64,000 bases of DNA from Nonlabens marinus S1-08 (GTDB lineage Bacteria; Bacteroidota; Bacteroidia; Flavobacteriales; Flavobacteriaceae), in assembly GCF_000831385.1 (NCBI RefSeq), contig NZ_AP014548.1, positions 1,851,779 to 1,915,778 on the forward strand, read 5' to 3'. A program made the position numbers and the translations under genes. Positions within the stretch are counted from its first letter, which is position 1. Every line of letters starts with the position of its first letter. Positions 55,681-64,000 of the stretch are shown here, in pieces. A model generated the notes under the pieces. That model saw only the letters and a program-made list of their open reading frames with translations, made no database searches and was not told the origin of the DNA.

Positions 55681-57510
55681 ATGTCAGACATCATTCGTTT
55701 ATTACCAGATCATGTAGCAAACCAGATTGCGGCCGGTGAGGTTGTCCAAAGACCAGCTAGTGTGGTTAAAGAATTGATGGAAAATGCGATTGACGCTTCC
55801 GCGAAAGCGATTACCCTCATCATTAAGGATGCTGGTAAAACATTAGTCCAGGTCATCGACGACGGTAAAGGAATGAGCACCACTGATGCCCGAATGGCAT
55901 TTGAACGTCACGCCACTTCTAAGATTTCCACTGCACAAGATTTATTCAATTTGGCCACCAAAGGTTTTAGAGGAGAAGCCTTAGCCTCTGTAGCTGCAAT
56001 CGCGCATGTGAGTGTCAAAACCAGACGGGAAAATGACGATCTAGGCACCCAGATCGACATTGAAGGTAGTAAAGTGACATCTCAAGAACCTGTAGTAACT
56101 CCTGTCGGAACCATGATCAGCGTTCGTAATTTATTTTACAACGTTCCTGCTCGTAGAAAATTCTTGAAATCTGACAGCGTGGAGCTGCGCAATATTACCA
56201 ACGAGTTCCATCGCGTTGCGATGGCGCATCCACAGATTGCTTTTCGCTTTGTGAACAATGACAGCGAGCTGTTCAATCTGCCGGCCAGCACCTACAGGCA
56301 TCGCATTGTCAATATCATGGGTTCCCGAGTCGACGATAAGCTGGTGCCCATAAAAGAACAAACAGAACTGGTCAATATTCAAGGCTATGTAGGTAAGCCT
56401 GAATTTGCACGTAAAACTAAGGGGCTGCAATATTTTTTTGTCAATGATAGATTCATCAAACATTCCTATCTGCACCATGCAGTAGTGAGTGCTTTTGAAG
56501 GCTTATTGCCAGATAAAGCAAACCCCAGTTATTTTTTATATCTAGACGTTCCACCAGATAGTGTAGATATCAATATTCACCCTACCAAGACGGAAGTCAA
56601 ATTTGAGGACGAACACAGTTTATACGCTATTGTTCGTGCCAGTGTTAAGCATGCTTTGGGACAATTCAGTATTGACGCCATAGATTTTCAAAAAGATACG
56701 GAACTCGACTTGCCTTATGAGACGATCAAAAATGGAGCACAAGCACCCAGAATTGAAGTAGACCCTGATTTCAATCCTTTTCAGCCTTCGGGTTCTTCCC
56801 ACAGTCAAAAAACCAATTCACATTACCACCCTAAACCAGCGGGCAATTGGGACGCACTGTATGCAGGATTAGAAGAAAAATCAACGTTAACTGATGAAGG
56901 TTCATTAGAGCCAGCATCAGAAACGCTGTTTTCAAGTACGGAATCTACCACCACTAATATTTTTCAGCTACAGCGCAAGTACATTATCAGCACCTTGCAA
57001 AGTGGCTTGCTAGTCATCAATCAAAACAGGGCGCATGAGCGCGTTTTGTACGAGCAATTGCTGCGACAACTAACCGTGCAAAACGGCGTGAGTCAACAGC
57101 TTTTATTTCCTATACAATGGGAACGTCCCATAGAAGAGGTACAGATTTTATCCCAGCTGCAACAAGAGTTAGAAAGCGTAGGTTTTCTATTTAAAAATAT
57201 AGGACAAAATATTGTCGAGATTGAAGGTTTGCCACTAGATTTAAAATCAGCTGATGTGGAAAGCCTTTTAGATTCTATCATCAAATTCCAACAAGAGGAA
57301 TTGCCAGACGCAAATTTTTCTCATGTGGATCGATTGGCTTCCCGTATGGCTACCAGCATGGCGTTAAAAACTGGTGATGCGCTCAATGCACAGCAAATGC
57401 AACAATTGATTGACGAATTGTTTGCCTGCAAAGAGCCAGAATTGACAGCCCAAGGCAAGAAAGTTTTTACAACTATTACAGGAGAACACCTGAACGCAAA
57501 ATTTAATTAA
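55681..57510 (+). CDS. mutL: DNA mismatch repair protein MutL, endonuclease motif absent
   Basis: A 609-aa MutL. The N-terminal GHKL ATPase has VVKELMENAIDAS, DDGKGMS, RHATSKI and GFRGEALASVAAIAHV. A disordered linker spans about 345-430. The C-terminal dimerisation domain follows. In endonuclease-type MutL the latter has DQHA-x2-E-x4-E and CPHGRP motifs. Here the equivalent region reads INQNRAHERVLYE and ACKEPELTAQG, so the metal-site Asp and His are lost. A palindrome variant encodes DASAKAI right at ATPase motif I. Confidence 0.95.
   Translation: MSDIIRLLPDHVANQIAAGEVVQRPASVVKELMENAIDASAKAITLIIKDAGKTLVQVIDDGKGMSTTDARMAFERHATSKISTAQDLFNLATKGFRGEALASVAAIAHVSVKTRRENDDLGTQIDIEGSKVTSQEPVVTPVGTMISVRNLFYNVPARRKFLKSDSVELRNITNEFHRVAMAHPQIAFRFVNNDSELFNLPASTYRHRIVNIMGSRVDDKLVPIKEQTELVNIQGYVGKPEFARKTKGLQYFFVNDRFIKHSYLHHAVVSAFEGLLPDKANPSYFLYLDVPPDSVDINIHPTKTEVKFEDEHSLYAIVRASVKHALGQFSIDAIDFQKDTELDLPYETIKNGAQAPRIEVDPDFNPFQPSGSSHSQKTNSHYHPKPAGNWDALYAGLEEKSTLTDEGSLEPASETLFSSTESTTTNIFQLQRKYIISTLQSGLLVINQNRAHERVLYEQLLRQLTVQNGVSQQLLFPIQWERPIEEVQILSQLQQELESVGFLFKNIGQNIVEIEGLPLDLKSADVESLLDSIIKFQQEELPDANFSHVDRLASRMATSMALKTGDALNAQQMQQLIDELFACKEPELTAQGKKVFTTITGEHLNAKFN
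55794..55809. repeat. iterated palindrome, recurrent single variant, inside mutL
   Basis: cgcttccgcgaaagcg. In frame it encodes DASAKAI, directly after the ATP-binding Asn of motif I. Confidence 0.85.
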
Positions 57511-57513
57511 TAC

Positions 57514-58209
57514 ATGTTTGATAACATTTCACCAGTAGTAAAGAATTTGCTCATTTTAAATGTAGTCGTCTTTATAGGTGCTGGTTTTATAGCCCCAGAA
57601 CTCTCTGATGATTTAACCTTGTGGTATTATCAAAATCCTAAATTTCAGGTTTGGCAAATCGTGACCCACATGTTTATGCATGGCAGTATCATGCATATTG
57701 TATTCAATATGTACGCTTTGCTCATCTTTGGTCCACCGCTGGAGCGATGGATGGGAACTAACAAGTTCATTTTTTTCTACTTTGCCTCTGGAATCGGTGC
57801 TTATTTATTGACAACAGTTATTGATTTTATAGAATATCAAAGTATTGTAAGTGAGTTGGCTGGTCAAGGTTATGGAGCACAGGAAATAACAGAGATCATT
57901 TTCACTCCTAATCGCGGCACTAATTTATGGCAAGGAATGGTAGGCGCCAGCGGTTGTATCTTCGGTGTGTTAGCTGGTTTTGCTTACATGTATCCTAATA
58001 TAAAACTACAGATCTTATTTATACCTTACCCCATTGCTGCAAAATGGCTGATAGGCGCTTATGTGTTGTATGAAACATTGAGTACATTCGGGATATTAAG
58101 TTTACAAGATAATGTAGGACATGCGGCGCATTTAGGCGGTGCCATCTTTGGATTTATTATGGTCTGGTACTGGAAGCGCAATGATATGGACAGTTATAGA
58201 ATTGATTGA
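57514..58209 (+). CDS. rhomboid family intramembrane serine protease
   Basis: A 231-aa protease with six helices. The catalytic serine is in VGASGCIFGVLAGF (GxSG), and the partner histidine in VGHAAHLGGAIFGF. The first-loop motif HMFMHGSIMHIVFNMYAL (histidine/asparagine oxyanion region) is intact. It follows mutL by 3 nt and a second rhomboid overlaps its stop, giving a tandem pair. Substrates are unknown. Confidence 0.92.
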   Translation: MFDNISPVVKNLLILNVVVFIGAGFIAPELSDDLTLWYYQNPKFQVWQIVTHMFMHGSIMHIVFNMYALLIFGPPLERWMGTNKFIFFYFASGIGAYLLTTVIDFIEYQSIVSELAGQGYGAQEITEIIFTPNRGTNLWQGMVGASGCIFGVLAGFAYMYPNIKLQILFIPYPIAAKWLIGAYVLYETLSTFGILSLQDNVGHAAHLGGAIFGFIMVWYWKRNDMDSYRID

Positions 58210-59075
58210 TGGATTTTTTAGACAACCTTAAACTTAAATATGCCCAGCTCGACTTGAGTGGGAAATTGGTCGTATGGGTTAGTTTGACAACCCTTTTGTT
58301 TTGGTTGTTGGGCTATTTATACAACCCTATCACAGACTGGTTTGGTATACCAGCGGGATTTGTGCCTGCGGTGTTACAACCTTGGTCTTGGTTTACCTAT
58401 GGATTTTTACATGGTGGTATTTTCCACTTGTTTTTCAATATGCTGGTGCTCTATTTTACTGGCCAGATGATGCTCAATCTCTTCAGCGGGCGACAATTTT
58501 TGACCTTGTTTTTCACAGGTATTCTTGCCGGTGGTTTTGCGTTCACACTGGCAAGTGGTCTATTTACTGACTTTTTTGAAAACACCTTGCTGGTAGGGGC
58601 AAGCGCGGGAGTTTACGCCACTTTATTTTTCATCTGTTCGTATATGCCAGACACGCCAGTACGATTGTTTTTTGTGCTAAATGTCAAGCTTAAATATCTC
58701 GCTTTCGCACTGATTGCGTTGGATGTTTTTGCCATTGTGACGAATACCAATGCTGGAGGTAGTGTAGCTCACCTTGCTGGAGCAGCTTTAGGATATTATG
58801 CGGCAACTCGCATGAAAGAAGGTATAGATGTATTAGAAGGGTTCGCGGTTGTAGGCGATTCTATAGTAAGCTTTTTCAAATCCAGTGCTAAGAAAGCACC
58901 GCGCAGGGGAAAGATGAAAACAGTCTATAAGAACCAGAGTAAAACTAGCCAAACCAAGCCTTCTTCCAACCATCAACAGCGCATCGATGGCATTTTGGAT
59001 AAAATATCAGAGAGTGGTTATGAGAGTTTAAGCCGCGATGAAAAGGACTTTCTTTTCAAGGCTGGTAAGGAATAG
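58209..59075 (+). CDS. second rhomboid family protease with cytoplasmic tail
   Basis: A 288-aa protein. ATG 58209 (TGATG overlap with the previous stop) is preferred over the TTG three bases earlier. The core has WFTYGFLHGGIFHLFFNML, the catalytic LLVGASAGVYATLFF (GxSx), and VAHLAGAALGYY. Residues ~215-288 form a polar, Lys/Ser-rich tail ending in a helical HQQRIDGILDKISESGYESLSRDEKDFLFKAG unit, which resembles the C-terminal appendix seen in Bacteroidota rhomboids. Tandem partner of the preceding gene. Confidence 0.9.
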   Translation: MDFLDNLKLKYAQLDLSGKLVVWVSLTTLLFWLLGYLYNPITDWFGIPAGFVPAVLQPWSWFTYGFLHGGIFHLFFNMLVLYFTGQMMLNLFSGRQFLTLFFTGILAGGFAFTLASGLFTDFFENTLLVGASAGVYATLFFICSYMPDTPVRLFFVLNVKLKYLAFALIALDVFAIVTNTNAGGSVAHLAGAALGYYAATRMKEGIDVLEGFAVVGDSIVSFFKSSAKKAPRRGKMKTVYKNQSKTSQTKPSSNHQQRIDGILDKISESGYESLSRDEKDFLFKAGKE

Positions 59076-59092
59076 AGTGCCGGTGGTAATTT

Positions 59093-59108
59093 CGCTTTCG
59101 CGAAAGCG
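59093..59108. repeat. iterated palindrome, exact core, intergenic
   Basis: Exact 20-bp form between the convergent rhomboid and TRIC-type genes. Confidence 0.95.
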
Positions 59109-59127
59109 AACTTCACAAAAATCACTT

Positions 59128-59760
59128 CTAGAATCTAGTAGGATCTTCCTCACCCGTGTCATAAAAACTAGGCAATTGCCAGCTGAACATCACCGCAAAA
59201 AAGCGAATGAGGATCACGGTAAATCCAGCTATGAAAAACCTGAAGTTTTCTAATACGCCTATTTTGATCATTAAAAAATAGACAACGCCACCGGCAAGAC
59301 AAGCGGTAGCATAAATATTTTTTCTGAAAATCACAGGAATCTCGTTCACTAATATATCACGTATCACACCTCCAAAACAAGCGGTCACACAACCCAAGGT
59401 GATGCAAATCACGGGATGCAATCCGGCTTGAAGTCCCATTTCAAGGCCTACCACAGTATAAAGACCTATTCCTATAGTGTCAAATAAAAACAAGGTTTTA
59501 CGTAATTTTAAAAGCCACTTTCTAAAAATGAAGGTAACCACAACACATATGAGAATGGTGTAAACTAAATTCATATTCAGCATCCAGGAAACTGGCTGTA
59601 CGCCGATTAAAATATCACGCAAGGTACCACCGCCCGCAGCAGTTACAAATGCCATGATAATCACACCGAATGGATCCAAGCGTTTAGAAAAAGCAGCCAA
59701 AGCTCCTGATACTGCAAAGGCAACGGTACCCAGCAGGTCAATAAAATCAATTACATTCAT
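59128..59760 (-). CDS. trimeric intracellular cation channel (TRIC/UPF0126) family protein
   Basis: A 210-aa membrane protein of seven helices in two similar halves. Each half carries a glycine-rich block: AFAVSGALAAFSKRLDPFGVIIMAFVTAAGGGTLRDILIG and GLQAGLHPVICITLGCVTACFGGVIRDILVNE. These GGGxxRD motifs define the UPF0126/TRIC fold, where prokaryotic members conduct potassium. The stop/start junction with the RDD gene (59761) is gap-free, suggesting one leftward transcript. Confidence 0.92.
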   Translation of the reverse strand: MNVIDFIDLLGTVAFAVSGALAAFSKRLDPFGVIIMAFVTAAGGGTLRDILIGVQPVSWMLNMNLVYTILICVVVTFIFRKWLLKLRKTLFLFDTIGIGLYTVVGLEMGLQAGLHPVICITLGCVTACFGGVIRDILVNEIPVIFRKNIYATACLAGGVVYFLMIKIGVLENFRFFIAGFTVILIRFFAVMFSWQLPSFYDTGEEDPTRF

Positions 59761-60483
59761 CTAGTTGCCTTGTGTTAAGTAGGAATAATCCTTGAGTACG
59801 GTACGTATAAAAATACCGTCGCGTAAATCGCTGTTGAGCTGCAATAAACCTTCTACCTTTTGGCGCAATAGACGCAAGGTTTCATAATCACGGCTTTCAC
59901 CAGCCAGGCGGTAAATCTCCTTAATCTCATTGATGTCTTTATCTGACAGCATATGAACGGTCAAAAATGTGGGTTCATAATCCTCCTTCACATCTTCAAG
60001 AATGGTGTGACTAATTTTTGTTTTTTTACGGGTGTCGATCACAATAGTATCAGACGCCATGTCGCCCAATCGCTGGTTTTTATCACTAAAAATAATGGAT
60101 AATGTTCCAGGTCCTGGTAAGAACAACCAGATATCTACCAATCGCAATATCCAACTCACTAAATAGTCGCTCCAGGTTGCTGGAGAACCATCGATTTTGA
60201 CCACTTTAGTTTGTACTATAAACTTTCCTGGGGTATGGCCATTAAATAAAATATTGAAGAACAGGGAGTAAAAAGCCACGGGTAGGAATAAGAGCTGGCT
60301 CAACCCAAAAGTGGTAAATCGATCCAGCAATTGGCCCAATCCATCTGTGATATAACCTATGATAATCAGATAGATAAATAAGATAAGAGCATCAATTAAA
60401 AATCCTACAATGCGGTAGCCTAGACTCGCCACTTTATAGTGGATATTGACATTCTGCGCCGTATTGATTAAGGTGTTTGACAT
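59761..60483 (-). CDS. RDD family membrane protein
   Basis: A 240-aa protein with the RDD domain in its first ~165 residues: YRIVGFLIDALILFIYLIIIGY (the R-D pair in helix 1), FNGHTPGKFIVQTKVV and WILRLVDIWLFLPG. A cytoplasmic helical tail follows. It is divergent from the SpoIIM-like gene with only 38 nt between starts, an arrangement conserved in Bacteroidota with the downstream DUF4129/DUF4350 genes. Function not established. Confidence 0.88.
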   Translation of the reverse strand: MSNTLINTAQNVNIHYKVASLGYRIVGFLIDALILFIYLIIIGYITDGLGQLLDRFTTFGLSQLLFLPVAFYSLFFNILFNGHTPGKFIVQTKVVKIDGSPATWSDYLVSWILRLVDIWLFLPGPGTLSIIFSDKNQRLGDMASDTIVIDTRKKTKISHTILEDVKEDYEPTFLTVHMLSDKDINEIKEIYRLAGESRDYETLRLLRQKVEGLLQLNSDLRDGIFIRTVLKDYSYLTQGN

Positions 60484-60521
60484 GCGTTAATTAGTTTTTA
60501 TCTTTAGCCAAAATTCACAGA

Positions 60522-61493
60522 ATGCGCGAGGCGGCTTTTGTCAAACAAAATAAAGCAAAATGGATGGCATTTGAAAAGGCACTAGACGCTAATTCAAATA
60601 TGAATGCAGATAGGCTCGCTGGTTTGTACATTCAACTGACAAACGATCTGTCCTTTGCGCAAACTTATTATCAGGACAGTAAAACGTTATTATACCTCAA
60701 CTCCCTTGCCAGTCAGGCACACCAGAAGATTTACGTTAATAAAAAAGAAAAAGGAAATAAACTGTTCCGATTCTTTAAAACTGAATTTCCACTCTTTTTT
60801 GCCGACTATCAGAAAACCTTCCTCTACGCATTCCTCATTTTCATGGTAGCGGTTGGAATTGGAACCATCAGTAGCTTAAACGATGATTCCTTTGTGCGGT
60901 TAATTCTAGGAGATTCTTATGTAAATATGACCCTTGAAAATATTAGAGATGGAAACCCGACTGGAGTGTATCAGGAAGATGGAGCGCTGGGAATGTTTCT
61001 GGCTATTACCATCAATAATATACGAGTAGGGATGATCTGTTTTGCCTTTGGACTATTGACTTCTATAGGTACGAGTTATATCTTGTTTTCAAACGGTATT
61101 ATGGTAGGAGCTTTTTTCTCCATGTTTGCGATGGAGAATGTAGCGCTGGAATCCTGGAGTGTCATTATGCTGCACGGGACCATTGAATTAAGTGTAATAG
61201 TTATTTGTGGTGCGGCAGGAATGGTGATGGGTAATGCCATTCTATTTCCTGGTACTTATTCAAGGCGGGTTTCTTTTGTAAAAGGAGCTAAAGCAGGAAT
61301 CAAAATCGTCCTGAGCACCGTACCTTTATTCATCATTGCTGGTGCAATAGAAGGGTTTGTAACTAGATACGCTTTTATGCCAGCTATCCTCAAATACACC
61401 ATACTGGTCATAAGCGCTAGCATCATTATAGGATATTACGTCATCTATCCTCAATACCTTAAAAGACAGCATGAGCAATTACGTAGAGCCTAG
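60522..61493 (+). CDS. stage II sporulation protein M-like (DUF95) membrane protein
   Basis: A 323-aa protein. A helical N-terminal region (1-95) is followed by six membrane helices with the SpoIIM signature: NNIRVGMICFAFGLLTSIGTSYILFSNGIMVGAFFSMF, and LHGTIELSVIVICGAAGMVMG. Non-sporulating bacteria carry it beside RDD and DUF4129 genes. The stop lies 23 bp inside the next gene, so translation is coupled. Confidence 0.9.
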   Translation: MREAAFVKQNKAKWMAFEKALDANSNMNADRLAGLYIQLTNDLSFAQTYYQDSKTLLYLNSLASQAHQKIYVNKKEKGNKLFRFFKTEFPLFFADYQKTFLYAFLIFMVAVGIGTISSLNDDSFVRLILGDSYVNMTLENIRDGNPTGVYQEDGALGMFLAITINNIRVGMICFAFGLLTSIGTSYILFSNGIMVGAFFSMFAMENVALESWSVIMLHGTIELSVIVICGAAGMVMGNAILFPGTYSRRVSFVKGAKAGIKIVLSTVPLFIIAGAIEGFVTRYAFMPAILKYTILVISASIIIGYYVIYPQYLKRQHEQLRRA

Positions 61494-62415
61494 GTTAAGA
61501 AGGGATTTCGGTGGGATCATCACGGCCTTTTTTAATTTTTTAAAGGCCAATATCAAAGGGATTATCAACGTCTTTATAGGTTACAATGGAATGTTTTTTA
61601 TTCTTTTTCTCATAAGCGTTTACTTCTTAATTACTGGGTTTGTAGAGTTTTTAATCTTGCAAAACTCTGTAGTTTATGGCGGTAATGTAAGTACAGATTC
61701 AGCTGCGATTACTATGGCAATAGCTACTATTTTTCTATTTCTAATCATCTTCATTGCAACCATCTTTAATTTTTCTCTATGTTCTAATTACTTGTCTATA
61801 TATGAGAAGGGGAAGAAAAATAACATCCCTAAAAGAGAGGTTTGGATTAAAACAAAACAAAATATTTTAGGTGTAATTTTATTTTCACTTTTAGCAGTAG
61901 GAATCTATGTTATCTATGGAATAGGATATTTTATCTTGAATCTGATTTTAGTTTATATCCCTTTATTACCTTTTATAATTAGTATAGTGTTAGGAGGAGC
62001 ATTGAATTCTTGGATTGGAATGGCGTTAATGTCATATATACACAATGAAAGCAAGAATATTTTAGAAGCATTTGGTGAATCATGGCAACTCCTATTCAGC
62101 GGTTTCTGGAAAGCCGTTGGAGTGAATGTTGTGCTGGGTACCTTAATTCAAATCTGTATATTTTCCCTGCAAATCGTTCCTGGAATCATCTTCGGTGTGA
62201 TTGCATTTCACGCGATAGAAGATTCGGGTAGCTTTACAGACAGCACCATCAGTCATATACTTGTGATCGTATTCTTGACGCTATTTTGCATCATGTTTAT
62301 GTTCATACAGCTGCTATCACAAATCATCAACGCCTTTCTATACTTTAACCTACACGAGTTCAAAAACAACGAGTACCTGCGCAGTCGCATCACTCAAATA
62401 GGCAGCATAGAATGA
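61471..62415 (+). CDS. multi-pass membrane protein (DUF4013-like) of the DUF4129 cluster
   Basis: A 314-aa protein with six membrane helices from residue ~25 to ~300, basic at the N-terminus (MSNYVEPRLRRDFGG). Helices run GMFFILFLISVYFLITGF, AITMAIATIFLFLIIFIAT, ILGVILFSLLAVGIYVIYG and VPGIIFGVIAF. It resembles the DUF4013-type proteins that stand at this place in the cluster. Both ends overlap neighbours (23 bp and ATGA), so it is part of one tight operon. Confidence 0.8.
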   Translation: MSNYVEPRLRRDFGGIITAFFNFLKANIKGIINVFIGYNGMFFILFLISVYFLITGFVEFLILQNSVVYGGNVSTDSAAITMAIATIFLFLIIFIATIFNFSLCSNYLSIYEKGKKNNIPKREVWIKTKQNILGVILFSLLAVGIYVIYGIGYFILNLILVYIPLLPFIISIVLGGALNSWIGMALMSYIHNESKNILEAFGESWQLLFSGFWKAVGVNVVLGTLIQICIFSLQIVPGIIFGVIAFHAIEDSGSFTDSTISHILVIVFLTLFCIMFMFIQLLSQIINAFLYFNLHEFKNNEYLRSRITQIGSIE

Positions 62416-63170
62416 GGCATTTTGTTGTTATTATGATGTTGTTAAGTTTCGCTTTCGCGAAAGCGCAATCCCTACAAGACCTCGTTCCTAAAATAGAGCA
62501 GCGTCCTAGACAAATCACGGACACGCTTGATCGAGACTACGATGACCGAAGTATTCAAAGCAGACAATTTCCAGAAAATCTTAGGGAGAACTACACCGGC
62601 GAGGATTTTAACTATGAAGAAACGACCGAAGAAGTCAATAACATATTTGGTGACTTTTTTGAATGGTTGTTTAGACAGTTGGGAAGGCTGTTTGGAATCG
62701 ATATTAGTCCGTTTTGGGGTACCGTCATCAAATGGGTGATCTATGCCTTGTTTGGAGCGGTTGCGATTTACTTTTTGGTCAAGCTATTGTCTAACGAGAA
62801 AATTTCAGGAATCCGAGCACGAGGCGCTAAGCGCGGCAACGAGATTAAAATGGATGAAACACATATCGAGGAAATCGATTTGAGCCAATTTATCAAAGAT
62901 GCGATTACCAATGGAAACTATAGAAATGCAGTGCGGTACTTATACCTCAACTCTCTCAAGAAATTAAGTGCAAGTGGGAAAATCGATTGGGATTTTCAAA
63001 AAACCAATGGTGATTATTATAGAGAATTAAAGGACAGTGCGCTAAAAGATCAATTTAAAAAAGTTTCCTATCTGTACGATTACATCTGGTATGGAGAATT
63101 CCCTATTGATGAAGTTGCTTTTAAAAAGGCACAAACCGAGTTTGATCGACTCAATAAACAAGCAGCCTAG
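62412..63170 (+). CDS. DUF4129 domain protein
   Basis: A 252-aa protein with signal peptide (MRHFVVIMMLLSFAFAKAQS) whose end is encoded by a palindrome copy. A periplasmic segment, one membrane helix near residues 97-120 (WVIYALFGAVAIYFLVKLL), and a cytoplasmic DUF4129 domain follow: RNAVRYLYLNSLKKLSASGKIDWDFQKTNGDYYREL ... FKKVSYLYDYIWYGEFPIDE. The family occurs with transglutaminase, MoxR and DUF58 proteins; its reaction is unknown. Overlaps both neighbours by 1-4 bases. Confidence 0.9.
   Translation: MRHFVVIMMLLSFAFAKAQSLQDLVPKIEQRPRQITDTLDRDYDDRSIQSRQFPENLRENYTGEDFNYEETTEEVNNIFGDFFEWLFRQLGRLFGIDISPFWGTVIKWVIYALFGAVAIYFLVKLLSNEKISGIRARGAKRGNEIKMDETHIEEIDLSQFIKDAITNGNYRNAVRYLYLNSLKKLSASGKIDWDFQKTNGDYYRELKDSALKDQFKKVSYLYDYIWYGEFPIDEVAFKKAQTEFDRLNKQAA
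62450..62465. repeat. iterated palindrome, exact core, in a signal peptide
   Basis: Exact core. In frame it encodes SFAFAKAQ at the signal peptidase site of the DUF4129 protein. Confidence 0.95.
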
Positions 63171-64000
63171 TGGATAAAAGATCAAAAATCATACTCTACG
63201 CTTTAGGCGCCATTTTGGTAAGTCTGTTTGTTGTTGAGAGCAATAGGCCACAGCCCATCAACTGGAGCCCCAGCTACACTAGTGGAGACAAGGTGCCTTT
63301 AGGTGCTTATGTGTTGTTTGATAACCTTCCAGAACTATTTAAGGAATCTACCGTTTCCAGTGTCAATGAAGTTCCTGTGGACTTCCTAAGAGCGCATCAA
63401 AAGGAAACAGACGCCAGTTATATTTTTTTGAATGATTACCTGGTTTTTGATCAAACCGAGACGGATTATTTAATGGAATTCGTGGCACGTGGAAACAAAG
63501 TTTTTATAGCCGTGAGCAATGCGGTAGGGCCACTAGCAGACACCTTAAAATTAGAGGTGAGTTCTAATAGTTACTACGCTGGCGGTTCTGAAGATACCAT
63601 CCGTACCCGATTGGTAAACCCATCTTTTGACGATCGCAGTTATGTGTACCATAGGGAAGGAACTTATCGATATTTTGAGGCGTATGATACTTTGCGAACT
63701 AAGGTGCTGGGCGAGGTGCTGGCCTTCAATCCTGACTCTGGATATTTAGAATCTCTATTTGAAAACGAGGACGAGCAAATAGAAGAAGCTGCCGAAATAA
63801 GTGATGATATCGAAGATGAAGAAGATTTTGAAACGATCAAATTGAGGGAGCTGAAAACTCGCAAAACTCCGCAAGTTAATTTTGTAGAAATCAAGGTAGG
63901 CGATGGGGCTTTCTATTACAATCTCAATCCCATTGCTTACAGTAATTATTATTTATTAAATGGTAAGGAAGCCTTTGCGGCAGAATCACTTTCTTATTTA
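63170..64000 (+). CDS. DUF4350-like membrane protein (3' end off window)
   Basis: The reading frame from GTG 63170 (TAGTG overlap with the previous stop) is open to the window end, 277 codons. One N-terminal membrane helix (KIILYALGAILVSLFVVES) is followed by a periplasmic region, INWSPSYTSGDKVPLGAYVLFDNLPELF, then a GATase/Rossmann-like DUF4350 domain with IFLNDYLVFDQTETDYLMEFVARGNKVFIA. An acidic stretch lies near residues 195-225. It belongs to the same operon; MoxR and DUF58 genes are expected beyond the window edge. Confidence 0.85.
   Translation, partial: MDKRSKIILYALGAILVSLFVVESNRPQPINWSPSYTSGDKVPLGAYVLFDNLPELFKESTVSSVNEVPVDFLRAHQKETDASYIFLNDYLVFDQTETDYLMEFVARGNKVFIAVSNAVGPLADTLKLEVSSNSYYAGGSEDTIRTRLVNPSFDDRSYVYHREGTYRYFEAYDTLRTKVLGEVLAFNPDSGYLESLFENEDEQIEEAAEISDDIEDEEDFETIKLRELKTRKTPQVNFVEIKVGDGAFYYNLNPIAYSNYYLLNGKEAFAAESLSYL

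Noticed and set aside
58700..58709. Half palindrome in the second rhomboid gene
   Set aside because: Only cgctttcgc is present, without the second arm; encoded residues are normal for the helix.

Overview
The window is a chromosomal segment of a Bacteroidota bacterium, almost certainly a marine-type member of the Flavobacteriaceae. The evidence is a SusC/SusD pair, a type IX secretion sorting tail, glutamine synthetase type III, type-2 OMP decarboxylase, a BlaI/M56 pair, -33/-7 promoters of the TTG-N17..22-TAnnTTTG type, and the absence of clear Shine-Dalgarno sequences. The genus cannot be fixed from the sequence alone. No rRNA, tRNA, CRISPR array or transposase gene was found.

Layout. 1-3.8 kb: kdsD/kpsF-like isomerase (cut by the window start), divergent recQ, and a short ssb. 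3.9-7.9 kb: an AT-rich accessory island with a SEC-C membrane protein, an HpaII-like (expected CCGG) restriction-modification pair, and a 5'-truncated McrA-like HNH gene. 7.9-10.5 kb: DUF2007, a 2-hydroxyacid dehydrogenase and a PagL-like outer-membrane protein. 10.6-14.6 kb: the thrS-infC-(orf)-rpmI-rplT translation cluster; infC appears to start at ATA. 14.7-17.5 kb: a coiled-coil secreted protein with a decayed tandem paralogue, then an XRE/membrane-protein pair. 17.6-20.7 kb: BlaI repressor and an M56 protease fused to two TonB-plug-like segments. 20.7-26.5 kb: REP-like hairpins, a 51-aa protein, a BtuF-like protein, LemA-TPM-TPM, a lipoprotein, an RhlE-type helicase and a GNAT. 26.6-36.2 kb: SulP transporter, SIMPL protein, acyl-CoA carboxylase beta, Lrp plus methionine gamma-lyase-like enzyme, pyrF, prfA and an MsrA-like protein. 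36.2-46.8 kb: purM and a leftward locus of ELWxxDGT/T9SS protein, SusC, SusD, lipoprotein, di-heme peroxidase and a small secreted protein. 46.9-53.5 kb: glnN, CaCA antiporter, DUF421, a transaldolase-like gene and a TlpA-like lipoprotein lacking CxxC. 53.6-59.1 kb: ABC-F, a small membrane protein, mutL and two rhomboids. 59.1-64 kb: TRIC-type protein and the RDD / SpoIIM / membrane protein / DUF4129 / DUF4350 cluster, cut by the window end.

The most striking signal is not a gene. It is a perfect palindrome with core CGCTTTCGCGAAAGCG, present as 14 exact copies, 4 copies with one recurrent substitution, and 3 more diverged copies. It recurs about every 2.8 kb from 9.2 kb to the end. Thirteen copies lie inside protein-coding or former coding sequence. 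It has no stop codon in any frame and is read as AFAKA, LSRKR or RFRES according to frame. Copies occur in housekeeping genes (pyrF, mutL, glnN) and in signal peptides. The AT-rich island lacks it. It behaves like a genome-wide iterated palindrome, comparable in style to cyanobacterial HIP1, whose function is open.
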